From: Huiozyma naganishii CBS 8797
Lineage: Eukaryota > Ascomycota > Saccharomycetes > Saccharomycetales > Saccharomycetaceae
Assembly (NCBI RefSeq): GCF_000348985.1
Contig: NC_035922.1
Span: 244,604-308,603 of the forward strand
Length of the DNA stretch: 64,000 nt
Reading direction: 5' to 3'
Of this stretch, positions 27,255 through 37,373 are shown one piece after another (the first letter of the stretch is position 1; each line of letters starts with the position of its first letter). The translations under genes were made by a program, and so were the position numbers. Below the pieces are notes generated by a model. That model saw only the letters and a program-made list of their open reading frames with translations, did no database searches and was not told the origin of the DNA.

Positions 27255-29207
27255 ATGAAAGTGCTCTGCGTCGCGGAGAAAAACTCTATTGCAAAGGCGG
27301 TAGCTCACATTCTTGGTGGCGGGTCGTCTACCTCGCGCGGGTCCGGTTACACATATGTTAAAAATTACGATTTCCAGTTCGGTGGCTTCCCTTTCGCGCC
27401 GGGGTCCTGTCAAGTGACAATGACGAGTGTTGCTGGTCACTTGCGCGGCATGGACTTTGACAATGCACGGTATGGTTGGGGGAAGTGCAACATTTTTGAG
27501 CTGTTCGATGCCCCCGTCAGTGAGACGATGGATCGGAACCAACAGCTAATTGCTGATAATATTCGTAAAGAGGCTAGAAACGTAGACTACTTGATGGTTT
27601 GGACTGATTGTGATCGAGAGGGTGAGTACATTGGTTGGGAAATCTTTCAAGCAGCTCAGAAGGGGAACAACAGACTAGATGAATCCAAACTGTATCGTGC
27701 TGTATTTTCGCATGTGGAGAGGGGACACATATTGCAAGCTGCGAGGTCCCCTCAACGACTGGATATGTGTAGTGTTAATGCAGTGGGGACGAGGATCGAG
27801 CTTGATTTGAGAACAGGGGTTTCGTTCACAAGACTGCTAACGGATACGATGGCAAGGAGAGTGCAAGCACAGACAGCTCCCGGCAAGACAGGCCATCAGT
27901 CGCAAAACCGTAAGAAGGACAAGGTAGTGATCTCCTATGGTCCATGCCAGTTCCCCCACTTTGGGGTTCGTGGTGGACGTAGGTTTGAAAGGATACGAAA
28001 TTTTATACCAGAAGAATTTTGGTACATTCAATTACAACTAGCTGGAGAGAATACGGGCACAACAACTTTCCAGTGGGAAAGAGGACACCTGTTTGACAGA
28101 TTGAGTGTTTTGACTTTTTACGAAACGTGTCTTGAGACAGCCGGTGATAGGGCAAAAGTTTCCAATTTGCGGTCTAAACCCACGGCAAAGTACAGACCTT
28201 TACCCTTGACGACGGTGGAGTTACAGAAAAATTGTGCTAGGTTTCTCCGAATAAATGCCAAGCAATCTCTCGCTGCCGCTGAAAAACTGTACCAGAAGGG
28301 TTTCATTTCGTACCCAAGGACTGAAACTGACACTTTCCCAAGGACCATGGAGAGTGAGTTGAAAAAAATTGTGGGTAACCTGGGTGGCTCCGACAGCGAC
28401 AACTCATGGAGTTCATATGCGAATGAACTGTTAAGTGTCAACAACGGGAGCAACAAGTTCAAGTTTCCCAGGGGTGGGTCCCATGACGATAAGGCGCATC
28501 CTCCAATCCACCCGATCATTTCCTTGGGTCCCAACGCAAATGTCGATGCGAACGAGAAGAGGGTTTACGAATACGTCGTGCGACATTTCCTGGCGTGTTG
28601 TTCGGAGGACGCAAAGGGCCAATCCACCACTTTGACCCTGGATTGGGCCTCTGAGTTGTTCACCGCGACTGGCCTTGTCGTACTCGAGCGCAATTTTTTG
28701 GATGTTTACCCGTATGCCAAATGGGAGACCACCAAACAGCTACCCAGACTGGAGATAAACCAGGAGTGCTTGTTAGACAAGGCAGAAATGAAATCGGGGA
28801 CCACGTCCACGCCCAAACCGATGACGGAGAGTGAGCTTATTTCGTTGATGGATGCCAACGGGATTGGCACAGACGCGACGATTGCGGAGCACATTGAGAA
28901 GATTCAAGCTCGAAATTACGTGAAGTCGGAGAAAGTTGGCAAAGAAACGTACTTACAGCCGACGACGCTGGGGGTTGCCCTGGTGCATGGCTTTGAAGCC
29001 ATAGGACTGGAGGACTCCTTTGCGAAGCCGTTCCAAAGAAGGGAAATGGAGGAAGATCTGAAGAAGATCTGTCTCGGACAGCTGACAAAACCCGCAGTCG
29101 TTCAGGATATCCTGACCAAGTATAAGAACTACTGGCACAGAACTAACCAGCACAAGATGAAGTTATTGGAGGTCTACAACACCACTGCTAGGGAAATGCT
29201 CTCTTAA
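27255..29207 (+). CDS. TOP3: DNA topoisomerase III (type IA)
   Basis: 650 residues (656 in S. cerevisiae), with the start ATG followed by KVLCVAEKNSIAKAV, the first strand of the TOPRIM domain with Glu8. The TOPRIM metal motif DCDREGEYIGWEI is at residues 118-130. The catalytic tyrosine is Tyr353 in GFISYPRTETDTF. Top3 acts with Sgs1 and Rmi1 to dissolve double Holliday junctions and relax negative supercoils. There is no frameshift or missing key residue. It shares a short divergent promoter with EST1. Confidence 0.98.
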   Translation: MKVLCVAEKNSIAKAVAHILGGGSSTSRGSGYTYVKNYDFQFGGFPFAPGSCQVTMTSVAGHLRGMDFDNARYGWGKCNIFELFDAPVSETMDRNQQLIADNIRKEARNVDYLMVWTDCDREGEYIGWEIFQAAQKGNNRLDESKLYRAVFSHVERGHILQAARSPQRLDMCSVNAVGTRIELDLRTGVSFTRLLTDTMARRVQAQTAPGKTGHQSQNRKKDKVVISYGPCQFPHFGVRGGRRFERIRNFIPEEFWYIQLQLAGENTGTTTFQWERGHLFDRLSVLTFYETCLETAGDRAKVSNLRSKPTAKYRPLPLTTVELQKNCARFLRINAKQSLAAAEKLYQKGFISYPRTETDTFPRTMESELKKIVGNLGGSDSDNSWSSYANELLSVNNGSNKFKFPRGGSHDDKAHPPIHPIISLGPNANVDANEKRVYEYVVRHFLACCSEDAKGQSTTLTLDWASELFTATGLVVLERNFLDVYPYAKWETTKQLPRLEINQECLLDKAEMKSGTTSTPKPMTESELISLMDANGIGTDATIAEHIEKIQARNYVKSEKVGKETYLQPTTLGVALVHGFEAIGLEDSFAKPFQRREMEEDLKKICLGQLTKPAVVQDILTKYKNYWHRTNQHKMKLLEVYNTTAREMLS

Positions 29208-29226
29208 TAAGATCGCACAAACTCCA

Positions 29227-29436
29227 CTACGACCCATGCATAAGACCTTTCGGCCGAGTCGCCTGTTGCCAATTTCCCTTCTGTTTGCTCTTCGACCTGC
29301 TCTTCTTCGCTGTTTTTCTTGGTTTTAGGGCTTGACTTCTACGTCGAATCTGGAAGTTTTCTGCAGTGTCGGATTGCATGATCACGCATTTATGTCCGGC
29401 ACGGACGGAGTCGGGTTCTGTCTTGAACCTGATCAT
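29227..29436 (-). CDS. Possible small basic protein, unrecognised
   Basis: 69 codons from the ATG at 29434-29436; the frame is open for another 32 codons upstream without an ATG. The C-terminal half is very basic (KPRKTAKKSRSKSKQKG). I do not recognise a family. It could be the second exon of a spliced gene, a relic of a lost ancestral gene, or chance. It runs convergent to TOP3, ending about 20 bp from the TOP3 stop. Confidence 0.2.
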   Translation of the reverse strand: MIRFKTEPDSVRAGHKCVIMQSDTAENFQIRRRSQALKPRKTAKKSRSKSKQKGNWQQATRPKGLMHGS

Positions 29437-30188
29437 TCTTAAACTGCACAAATATATCTTCAGACAGAAGCCGACCTTCTCGTTTCCCACAACCTCGAAG
29501 CAAGCGTTCTCTTTCACCTTTGACGATAGATCTTGATCAATTTTTTTTTCTCGTCACAACTGGTATTGTTTTCCTTTCTAGGTTTTTTTAAGTGCAAAAG
29601 TGGTCTTGGCCTTTAAAAACATTTTCTCACAAGCCCGATAATGCAATTGTCAGCGATGACTTGTCGGGAAAACAGAGTCGAATAATCTCCGACGTGCGGA
29701 GCTTCTTCTTTTCTTTTTCGTCTTTTTGCTTTGTTTTGTTACCGCCGCTTCCACTTCCGTTTCCCGAGATGCAAAAATGTTGCTGCAGGGTTTTACTAGC
29801 AATGACATTCTCGACAGCGGTGCCTTGTTGGCCAAGACCCTGCCACAGGGGAAGGGAATGAAGAAAGGCAAGAGAATTTCCACTGGGCGTCGCGTGTTAC
29901 GCACGGCTTTAGAGTGAGTCGAACTCTTCTCTTCCACCTTCCGTAGTTAGGAACGGAACAATAAAGAGTCACTTTTTTTTTTCTGGTTGGACTGCGAACT
30001 CCTCTCTATTTCTTTCCCTTTTTCTGCATACACCCACTTAGCTACTGTTTTTCTTTCTTCCGTTTGACGCTAACTTTTCATCGATGCCGTTTGACATACA
30101 CCGAAACGCCCTAGCAATAACTGTGTTGATTGAGAAAGATGAAAAAAATTGAGTGAAAGAAAGAGAGAGTAAAGATGACTACAATTCG

Positions 30189-30196
30189 TATATAAG
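30189..30196 (+). promoter_or_regulatory. TATA box of THI7
   Basis: TATATAAG lies 132 bp before the THI7 ATG, a usual yeast distance. Confidence 0.6.
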
Positions 30197-30244
30197 AGAG
30201 TCCTCAATCATGTCATCGGTATTTTTTCCGATTTCGATTCCATA

Positions 30245-30266
30245 CTCTCTCTCTCTCTCTCTCTCT
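30245..30266. repeat. (CT)11 microsatellite in the THI7 leader
   Basis: Eleven CT units lie between the TATA box and the ATG. Confidence 0.95.
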
Positions 30267-30327
30267 TCTTTTTACTCATCTCTCAATTTGACAAGAACCA
30301 AAACATTCCAAAACATTTAATAGGATC

Positions 30328-32160
30328 ATGGTCGACTTTCAAAAGCATTTGAGGTTTCTGGAAATCAAAGTAGAAGACAGGCATACGCTAAGTTTTCTAC
30401 GTAATCCAGATTTACTACCCATCGAGAAGAAGAATCAGACATGGGGGTTTTGGTCTAACTTTGCCTACTGGGGGGTGCTGTCCTTCTCTGTCGGGACGTG
30501 GATGAGCGCATCCTCCGCACTGTCCGTCGGTTTATCGTACCCTGAAACCATTGGTACATTTATCATCGGTGATGTGCTGACCATCTTCTTCACACTTGCC
30601 AACTCGTACCCAGGTTACGACTGGAAAATCGGTTACACTTTGACCCAGAGATTCGTCTTTGGTATCTACGGTTCCGGGTTTGGTATTTTGATTAGAATCC
30701 TCATGAGTATTGTCAACTATGCATCTACAGCTTGGTTGGGTGGGCTATGTCTAAATATGGTTTTCGACTCCTGGTCACACCATTACTTGCATTTGCCAAA
30801 CACTCTAAGCCACAAGGTCGCAATGACCACCAAAGAGCTGATTGGGTTTGTCCTTTTCCACATTATCACCGTCTTCTGCTATTTGCTAAAGCCATACCAA
30901 ATCAACAAGATCATGATCATTTCCTGTATTGCTACATGTTTTTCCATGATTGGTATCGTCGGTTACCTATGCCGTGCAAACGGCGGTGTTGGTGAATTGT
31001 TCACCTCCACCAAATCGACAGCCACGGGGTCCACCAAGGCATGGGCCTGGATTTATATGATCTCTTACTGGTTCGGGTCCGTCTCCCCTGGTTCGACCAA
31101 CCAGAGTGATTACTCGCGTTTTGGGAGCTCCCAAACAGCCATCTGGCTCGGTACCATCTGTGCATTGTTGATCCCGACCACTTTGATCCCAGTCTTCGGT
31201 GTCATTGGGGCCTCTACGTGTCAGGATCTGTACGGTACCCCATTCTGGATGCCCACTGAAATCTTCGACTACTGGCTGAAGGACGGCTACTCATCTGGTG
31301 CTCGTGCGGGTGCCTTTTTCTGTGGTGTCTCCTTCACGCTATCTCAAATGTCCTTTGCTATCTCCAACGCCGGGTTTGCCAGTGGTATGGATTTGGCCGG
31401 TGTGTTGCCAAAATACATTAACATCAGAAGGGGTGCCATTTTCACCGCCGTCATTTCCGTCGCTTTACAACCATGGAACTTTTACAATTCTTCTTCCACT
31501 TTCTTGACCGTGATGAGTGCCTTCGGTATTGTTATGACACCCATCATTGCGGTTTTGATTTGTGACAATTTCATCATTAGAAAGAGACAGTACTCTGTGA
31601 CACAAGGTTTTGTCTTGAAGGGTGAGTACTACTTCAACAAGGGTGTTAACTGGAGAGCTATGGTTGCCTGGATATTCGGTATGACTCCAGGTCTACCAGG
31701 TATTGCTTGGGAAGTCAACAACAACTACTTCCACAACAAGGGTATTGTGAATTTCTTCTACGGTGATTCTTTCTTTGCCTTTGCCATTTCGTTCTTTCTA
31801 TACTGGGCTCTGTGCTACGTGTTCCCTTTCAAGATTGACATCTTGCACGATGACATGGACTACTTCGATGCCTTCACTGATGAAGAGGCCGAAGAGAAGG
31901 GAATGATACCGTTCAGCCAAATCACTCCAGAGATGATCTCCAACCATATCATGTTCAAGGAAGACAAATCTGCGACAGACGGGTCCGAAATTGACAGCAC
32001 TGCGTCTGCCTCCTCGAGTATCGAGATCGTTCACGAGACAAACGTCGAATCCAAGTCCGCCAACGGAGATTCTGATCAAAAAGAGGAATCATCCACTCAT
32101 TCAGAGCCTGAGAAATCTAATTTCTTGACCAGCTTCGTGAAGAAATACAACTTCAAATAG
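30328..32160 (+). CDS. THI7: Plasma-membrane thiamine transporter Thi7
   Basis: 610 residues of the nucleobase:cation symporter-1 family. Conserved stretches include NQTWGFWSNFAYWGV, GTWMSASSALSVGLSYPET, WFGSVSPGSTNQSDYSRFGS and GVNWRAMVAWIFGM; about 12 hydrophobic membrane segments span residues ~45-530. The cytosolic C-terminus is acidic and Ser rich. Close relatives are Thi7 (thiamine), Thi72 and Nrt1 (thiamine, nicotinamide riboside); location two genes after EST1-TOP3 matches THI7 (YLR237W). Codons look strongly biased toward those of highly expressed genes. Confidence 0.95.
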   Translation: MVDFQKHLRFLEIKVEDRHTLSFLRNPDLLPIEKKNQTWGFWSNFAYWGVLSFSVGTWMSASSALSVGLSYPETIGTFIIGDVLTIFFTLANSYPGYDWKIGYTLTQRFVFGIYGSGFGILIRILMSIVNYASTAWLGGLCLNMVFDSWSHHYLHLPNTLSHKVAMTTKELIGFVLFHIITVFCYLLKPYQINKIMIISCIATCFSMIGIVGYLCRANGGVGELFTSTKSTATGSTKAWAWIYMISYWFGSVSPGSTNQSDYSRFGSSQTAIWLGTICALLIPTTLIPVFGVIGASTCQDLYGTPFWMPTEIFDYWLKDGYSSGARAGAFFCGVSFTLSQMSFAISNAGFASGMDLAGVLPKYINIRRGAIFTAVISVALQPWNFYNSSSTFLTVMSAFGIVMTPIIAVLICDNFIIRKRQYSVTQGFVLKGEYYFNKGVNWRAMVAWIFGMTPGLPGIAWEVNNNYFHNKGIVNFFYGDSFFAFAISFFLYWALCYVFPFKIDILHDDMDYFDAFTDEEAEEKGMIPFSQITPEMISNHIMFKEDKSATDGSEIDSTASASSSIEIVHETNVESKSANGDSDQKEESSTHSEPEKSNFLTSFVKKYNFK

Positions 32161-32343
32161 CCACGTTAGCACAAACCACTCTTTATAGAACTTCATTGTA
32201 CAATATTCACACTTTGTGAAACTCCTTTATAACTAGCAATAATTATATCTCTTTAATTTTTTCCCATTTGATTCCCTTTTGGCTGCTTAACAGGTATCAA
32301 GCAGTGCCCAAAGAATTCCGTGTGGAAAGGAAACACGTCAGAT

Positions 32344-33372
32344 ATGACTACAGAACTATATCCATACGATTATAACGGGGTACCGGATACGCACGATGAG
32401 ATACAGGACCACTCGAACGAACAACGTTGGCTTATAAACGAGATTATAAGGCCGGAACTGCCCAACATCATAGATAACGTAGAGAAGTGTGTGGAGGGAT
32501 TGTACAGCGACCAGACGTTTAAGATGCCACTCAGTAACAGCACTGCTGGGAACTCAGTCTTAGGACCGACCATCAAGGGTATCATAACGCGACAGGGGAC
32601 CAATGTTCTTGACTTTCAAATTGCTCTAAGCTTCCCCGAATTTAAGAAAGGGAAGCCTACCATCTACAGAATGAATACTGGGGTCAAGTTTTCTTTGTAC
32701 CAATTAGAGTACATTGGGAAAAACCTTCAAACCATTTTAGAACTCCTGGAAGATTTGGAAATTGAGGAAGACACTGAACTGTTCCTCGAGAAATTCCGTT
32801 CCGTATTGAGTGTAATCACCCAATCAATAAATGTTTTGGAGAACCCGCCTAAAAATCTGATCTTCCCCTTCGATAATAACTTTGCAATGAAACAAATGTT
32901 CCAAGGTTACGGGGAATTGAGCGAGTCAAATCACCATGAAATCAGTCTCGAAATTGTTCTTGTCAAAAACGAGTTGTGCATAGATTTCAGAAACTTGGAA
33001 AAAGTCACCAAGAAACCGTGGTGCAATATCGATCTAGAAACCAAGAAATCTCTAGTAGACAAGATAAAAGAGGCACTGAAAGTAGATCGTGATAAAACAC
33101 TGAGCGAAACTCTTCGTGAAAATGACGTCCATTTGGAAGAGCCAGGCCTGATAACGAACTTAATGATCAGTACATTCAACAGAGAAAGTACGACTTTACA
33201 ACAAGCACAAGCGTTTATTGCACGTTGCATAACCTACAACGGGAAGGTCGTCATCGAAACCGAGAAGATATCTGTCACAACCAGCGACCCTACGTTAATA
33301 AGTATTACGTCAAAACTGAGCTCGATAGAACGATCTATAAGTAACCATTTTACCAACTTGGAAGTCGCATAA
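32344..33372 (+). CDS. RAV2: RAVE complex subunit Rav2
   Basis: The frame runs upstream to 32320 only through a GTG, so I use the ATG at 32344, giving MTTELYPYDYN and 342 residues (351 in S. cerevisiae). It is a helical, soluble protein without catalytic motifs; the N-terminal NEQRWLINEIIRPELPNIIDN and the middle block KPTIYRMNTGVKFSLYQLEY are the best conserved parts. Rav2 works with Rav1 and Skp1 in the RAVE complex, which rejoins V1 and Vo of the vacuolar ATPase when glucose returns. In S. cerevisiae RAV2 (YDR202C) is on the sister duplication track, near EBS1 and MSS4. Confidence 0.9.
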   Translation: MTTELYPYDYNGVPDTHDEIQDHSNEQRWLINEIIRPELPNIIDNVEKCVEGLYSDQTFKMPLSNSTAGNSVLGPTIKGIITRQGTNVLDFQIALSFPEFKKGKPTIYRMNTGVKFSLYQLEYIGKNLQTILELLEDLEIEEDTELFLEKFRSVLSVITQSINVLENPPKNLIFPFDNNFAMKQMFQGYGELSESNHHEISLEIVLVKNELCIDFRNLEKVTKKPWCNIDLETKKSLVDKIKEALKVDRDKTLSETLRENDVHLEEPGLITNLMISTFNRESTTLQQAQAFIARCITYNGKVVIETEKISVTTSDPTLISITSKLSSIERSISNHFTNLEVA

Positions 33373-33442
33373 GGAGAGGTGAAAGCTTTCTATAGAATGC
33401 TGAAAATAAATATAGGGTTATATACACGGATAATAATATACT

Positions 33443-34408
33443 TCATTTTTGTTCATTCGAATCTTCGGCGGCCATTCTTTCCATAATGTTAATTCCCAGA
33501 ATCTTGGCTAGTTCTCGTACAAATTGTACTGCGACGTCACCTGTACTGATATTATCTATGTCAGGTCTCTGCTCTTTGATTGACGTTGCCTTCACCCCGG
33601 GGGACCCGCACATTTCAAAACTGTTCATGTAAGATAAGTCTGTATCGACGTTTATCGCGACACCATGAGAAGTGATCGATCGTCTCACGTGTATCCCAAG
33701 ACTAGCAATCTTCTTACCGTCAACAGCCCAAACACCGGTCTTATTGGTCAATTTCGCATCGATGTCTAGAGTTTCTCGGTCGTTAACTTTAAGATGTTTC
33801 AGTACATTAATGGTCGCCCATTCAATAGCTTTCACCAGGCCCCTCGCAGAAAAGTCGTGAAAATCTTTCAAATCGAGCAACACATAGGCTACCATCTGAG
33901 ATGGGCCATGGAAGGTGATTTCTCCGCCTCTTTCCACTTGTACAAACTTGGGTGCTGGGTTGTCCACTTGGGTCGCTGGCTTGAAGCTCTCAAATTGTGC
34001 AACTTGTTCCTGCGTTAATGACTTCTTGATCCGTTTTCCACCCGTATAGGTGGGTTCAAACTCGAATGTGAGAACAGTTGGATGCGGCTTCATGGCAAAG
34101 ATCTGATCGATGATTTGTAACTCGTTAGGATTCAAAGAAGCATCAGCAGCCCGATGCTTCTCCCAATCTGCCAACTGCGCCCTTATCTTTGCATGGATCT
34201 TCTTCAAATCCAATTGGGCTCTTACGAGCTTTTCTTGTATGTCCAGCCCTTCTGTAAAAGGTATAATCTTGGTGTGTTGTATGTGTCGGAGCACCTTTGC
34301 GGACTCTGAAACAGGATGGGTTATCGATGCGGGGCCAAGACTTAGTAGACGGCGTGAAATACAACGATGTGACCACCCGTGTTTGGGCAGTCTCATAACC
34401 ATTGACAT
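33443..34408 (-). CDS. LIP2: Mitochondrial octanoyl (lipoyl) transferase
   Basis: 321 residues (328 in S. cerevisiae). The N-terminus is Arg/Ser rich and lacks acids (MVMRLPKHGWSHRCISRRLL), fitting a mitochondrial presequence. The LipB domain follows: RGGEITFHGPSQMVAYVLLDL, GVWAVDGKKIASLGIHVRR with the catalytic Lys, and NSFEMCGSPG with the catalytic Cys. The enzyme moves octanoate from acyl carrier protein to lipoate-requiring proteins such as Gcv3. It ends 70 bp from the convergent RAV2 and is divergent from VPS34, as YLR239C is from YLR240W. Confidence 0.96.
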   Translation of the reverse strand: MSMVMRLPKHGWSHRCISRRLLSLGPASITHPVSESAKVLRHIQHTKIIPFTEGLDIQEKLVRAQLDLKKIHAKIRAQLADWEKHRAADASLNPNELQIIDQIFAMKPHPTVLTFEFEPTYTGGKRIKKSLTQEQVAQFESFKPATQVDNPAPKFVQVERGGEITFHGPSQMVAYVLLDLKDFHDFSARGLVKAIEWATINVLKHLKVNDRETLDIDAKLTNKTGVWAVDGKKIASLGIHVRRSITSHGVAINVDTDLSYMNSFEMCGSPGVKATSIKEQRPDIDNISTGDVAVQFVRELAKILGINIMERMAAEDSNEQK

Positions 34409-34574
34409 ATTTTTTGGGTACTTTTCAAGTAGTTTGCTCTCGTCATCGCAGTTTTTAGTTCGAGAGACTCATCAAGGAAAGTAGATAATAATTGTTGTTC
34501 TGACTATACAAAGAGGGTACGGAAGGTTTTCGAAAGGAGGGGAACATCGGACGGTTGTATCGTGTGTGTCTGAC

Positions 34575-37184
34575 ATGTCGGTGGGTAAGAGTGTCACCTT
34601 TGCTGTCTCACAAGACTTGAACGTGCCCCTTCAAGTGAGAATAGACTCTCTTGAGGGAAGCAAACAGCTCCTAAAGGCCTCTGAAAGATTGACCAACGAA
34701 AAGCTTACACAGGTAGAGTCGAATATTTCGCCGTATAGCAACATGTTAGTGTCTGGCCACATTGTGGATGTACAAAGAGAACGGTTTTTGACGATACCTG
34801 TCTTTACTCCATACGTCCCCTTCAAAGGAATCCGCAAATGGGATCATTGGATGACTTTACCAATAAAGATTAGCCAGTTGACTATGACAAGTAGATTGGC
34901 GCTTATCTTATGGGAATATAATGGTTCTCAAAGGATTCCTTTCCACTCCTTACATACGTCGATTTTCGATAAACGGGATTATTCTTTGAAGAGAGGATCT
35001 GAATCGCTGAAATTCCATATCGACGATCTTGAAGGGAGCGAACAACTACAAGATGATCCGATATGCGATAACTTGAATAAATACTACCTGAATGAATTTA
35101 AAAGTGTTGACTGGCTAGATAAGTTAACGCTCAAAATTCTTGAGGGCCAGCGGTTGGCAAGGGTTTGGCCTGTGGGAACATTTGTATTAAATATTGAATT
35201 CCCAGTGTTTGATCTGCCAATAGTCTATACCGAAAAGAAGGCAATGGACATCCAACGAAATATTCCAACAATTAGCAACTATGAAACAACCAAAGAGGAT
35301 GTACGAGGACCACCCCAGGTCAGGATATCTTTGGGAGACAAAACTCAGTCGACTTTGAAGTTTTACGACCCTGATCAGTTCAATTCAAACCCAATAGAAG
35401 AAAAGTACAGAAGGCTAGAAAGAGCAGCAAAACACTCTGACTGGGACAAACAGGTGAAACCGAACGCAAGGAAGCGTGATTACCTAAACAAGATCATCAA
35501 CTACCCACCAGGCAGACAATTAACAGCCCAGGAGAAGGGCTCCGTCTGGAAATATAGATATTACTTGATAAACAACAGGAAGGCACTGACAAAATTACTA
35601 CAAAGCACAAACCTTAATGAAGAATCTGAAAGTGCAGAGGTACTGGAAATGATGGACACCTGGGCAGAAATTAACATCGAGGATGCATTGGAGCTATTGG
35701 GCCCAGAGTTTTCTAACCTGTCGGTAAGATCGTACGCGGTGAACCGGCTGAAAAAGGCATCAAATAAAGAGCTGGAATTGTACTTATTGCAACTGGTGCA
35801 AGCCATATCTTTTGAGAATTTTTCATCTTTTGTCGATAAAACCAACAGTGAGTTTACCATTGTCGATGTTAATGCGTCACAAAAGATGTTGAAGTCTGTG
35901 TCCAGCAGTCAAGAGAGTAAGGATTTAATGGGAAATTTGGCGAACGGAGATCCCAATCTGGCGGAAACTCCGATAGTTATTTCCCCTCTGGCAGAATTTC
36001 TAATAAAAAGGGCGCTGAGCGACTCAAAATTGGGGAACTACTTCTTTTGGTATTTGAAGTCTGAAAGCCAGGATAAGCCATATTTGACTCAAATTTCAGA
36101 GTCCTTTTGGAGTAGACTTGACAGTGAAAATAAACAAAGATTATCTAAGCAGATCGAATTTATCAAATTGCTGCACCAATTTTGCTTAGAGGTCAAAGGT
36201 TTGAAGGATTCGACTGTCAAAAAAATTGAGCTACTGCATGAATTACTAAACTCCAAAATGAAGCACTTTTTGAAACATAAGCAGATTCATCTACCATTGG
36301 ATCCAGATATTTTGTTGGTGGACGTCCTGCCGGAGAAATCAAAAGTGTTCAAGAGCTCATTGTCACCCCTCATGATCTCCTTCAAGACAGCCGACAATTC
36401 CACTTACCAACTTATGTACAAAGTTGGGGATGACCTCAGACAGGACCAGCTGGTGGTTCAGATTATCAGATTGATGGACGAACTGCTGAAGAACGAAAAC
36501 GTTGATTTGAAATTGACTCCGTACAAGATTTTGGCCACGGGCCCTCAGGAGGGTGCGATGCAATTTATACCCAACAGTACCCTGGCCAGTATCTTAAGTA
36601 GCTACCATGGCATTGTCCCCTTCCTACGAAAGCATCACCCAGATCCGGACAACAGTGCGGACCTAAACGTCCAAAATTGGGTGATGGACAATTTCGTCAA
36701 GTCGTGTGCAGGATACTGTGTCATAACGTACATACTTGGTGTTGGTGACCGGCATTTAGACAACCTTCTGATTACTCCCGAGGGGAAGTTTTTCCACGCT
36801 GACTTTGGTTACATCTTGGGGCAAGATCCCAAACCTTTCCCCCCATTGATGAAACTGCCGCTACAGATTATCGAGGCCTTTGGCGGTGCAGAGTCAGAAA
36901 ACTATAACAAGTTCAGGAGCTACTGTTTTGTCTCGTACTCCATCCTAAGGAGGAATGCAGGTTTAATCTTGAACCTGTTTGAGCTGATGAAAAACTCGAC
37001 CATTCCAGATATAAGAATCGACCCAGACGGTGCAATACTCAAGGTGAAGGAGCGGTTCAACCTCGACATGTCAGAGGAAGAAGCCACTTTCTACTTCCAA
37101 ACACTCATAAACGACAGTGTCAATGCACTGCTGCCGATTGTCATAGACCATCTGCACAACTTGGCGCAATATTGGAGGGCGTAG
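34575..37184 (+). CDS. VPS34: Phosphatidylinositol 3-kinase Vps34
   Basis: 869 residues from the ATG of MSVGKSVTFAVSQDL; three codons upstream the frame begins at a GTG, which I did not use. Domains in order: C2 (residues ~10-260, including the conserved KFYDPDQFN segment), helical PIK domain (~280-540, with YPPGRQLTAQEKGSVWKYRY), and kinase domain (~590-869) with the P-loop-side KVGDDLRQDQL, catalytic loop GVGDRHLDNLL and activation segment HADFGYILGQDPKPFPP. The C-terminus VIDHLHNLAQYWR is the membrane-binding helix. Vps34 makes PI3P for vacuolar sorting and autophagy with Vps15, Vps30 and Atg14/Vps38. Confidence 0.98.
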   Translation: MSVGKSVTFAVSQDLNVPLQVRIDSLEGSKQLLKASERLTNEKLTQVESNISPYSNMLVSGHIVDVQRERFLTIPVFTPYVPFKGIRKWDHWMTLPIKISQLTMTSRLALILWEYNGSQRIPFHSLHTSIFDKRDYSLKRGSESLKFHIDDLEGSEQLQDDPICDNLNKYYLNEFKSVDWLDKLTLKILEGQRLARVWPVGTFVLNIEFPVFDLPIVYTEKKAMDIQRNIPTISNYETTKEDVRGPPQVRISLGDKTQSTLKFYDPDQFNSNPIEEKYRRLERAAKHSDWDKQVKPNARKRDYLNKIINYPPGRQLTAQEKGSVWKYRYYLINNRKALTKLLQSTNLNEESESAEVLEMMDTWAEINIEDALELLGPEFSNLSVRSYAVNRLKKASNKELELYLLQLVQAISFENFSSFVDKTNSEFTIVDVNASQKMLKSVSSSQESKDLMGNLANGDPNLAETPIVISPLAEFLIKRALSDSKLGNYFFWYLKSESQDKPYLTQISESFWSRLDSENKQRLSKQIEFIKLLHQFCLEVKGLKDSTVKKIELLHELLNSKMKHFLKHKQIHLPLDPDILLVDVLPEKSKVFKSSLSPLMISFKTADNSTYQLMYKVGDDLRQDQLVVQIIRLMDELLKNENVDLKLTPYKILATGPQEGAMQFIPNSTLASILSSYHGIVPFLRKHHPDPDNSADLNVQNWVMDNFVKSCAGYCVITYILGVGDRHLDNLLITPEGKFFHADFGYILGQDPKPFPPLMKLPLQIIEAFGGAESENYNKFRSYCFVSYSILRRNAGLILNLFELMKNSTIPDIRIDPDGAILKVKERFNLDMSEEEATFYFQTLINDSVNALLPIVIDHLHNLAQYWRA

Positions 37185-37373
37185 ACACTTGTGGGCTTGA
37201 ACACCCGTTCACTATTTGGGCATTTTAGGGCCGTTTAATAAAAAATGGAAATTTGTAAATGTTGAAAGTTTCAAAGAGGCGCGTTAAGCTGCAAGTGCAA
37301 AAGGGTTCCAAGCAAGGTGCATTCCACTCACGCACACGTCGTTCACTGCTCATACTGCTGGTCAGGGGCACGA

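Larger units (their letters stand above)
29208..30327. promoter_or_regulatory. Long intergenic region upstream of THI7
   Basis: 1,120 bp. It holds a TATA box TATATAAG at 30189-30196, an uninterrupted (CT)11 tract at 30245-30266 in the probable 5' leader, and T-rich runs at 29541-29549 and 29969-29980. Long, T/CT-rich upstream regions are usual for strongly regulated transporter genes. A 69-codon frame on the minus strand (29227-29436) is listed separately. I see no snoRNA or tRNA. Confidence 0.55.

Noticed and set aside
29777..29917. 46-codon frame starting MLLQGFTSND upstream of THI7
   Set aside because: It is short, isolated, without a recognised family, and lies in a promoter region.
30186..30192. 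TCGTATA, identical to the SRE core, upstream of THI7
   Set aside because: A single 7-mer that overlaps the TATA box; THI7 has no known sterol control.
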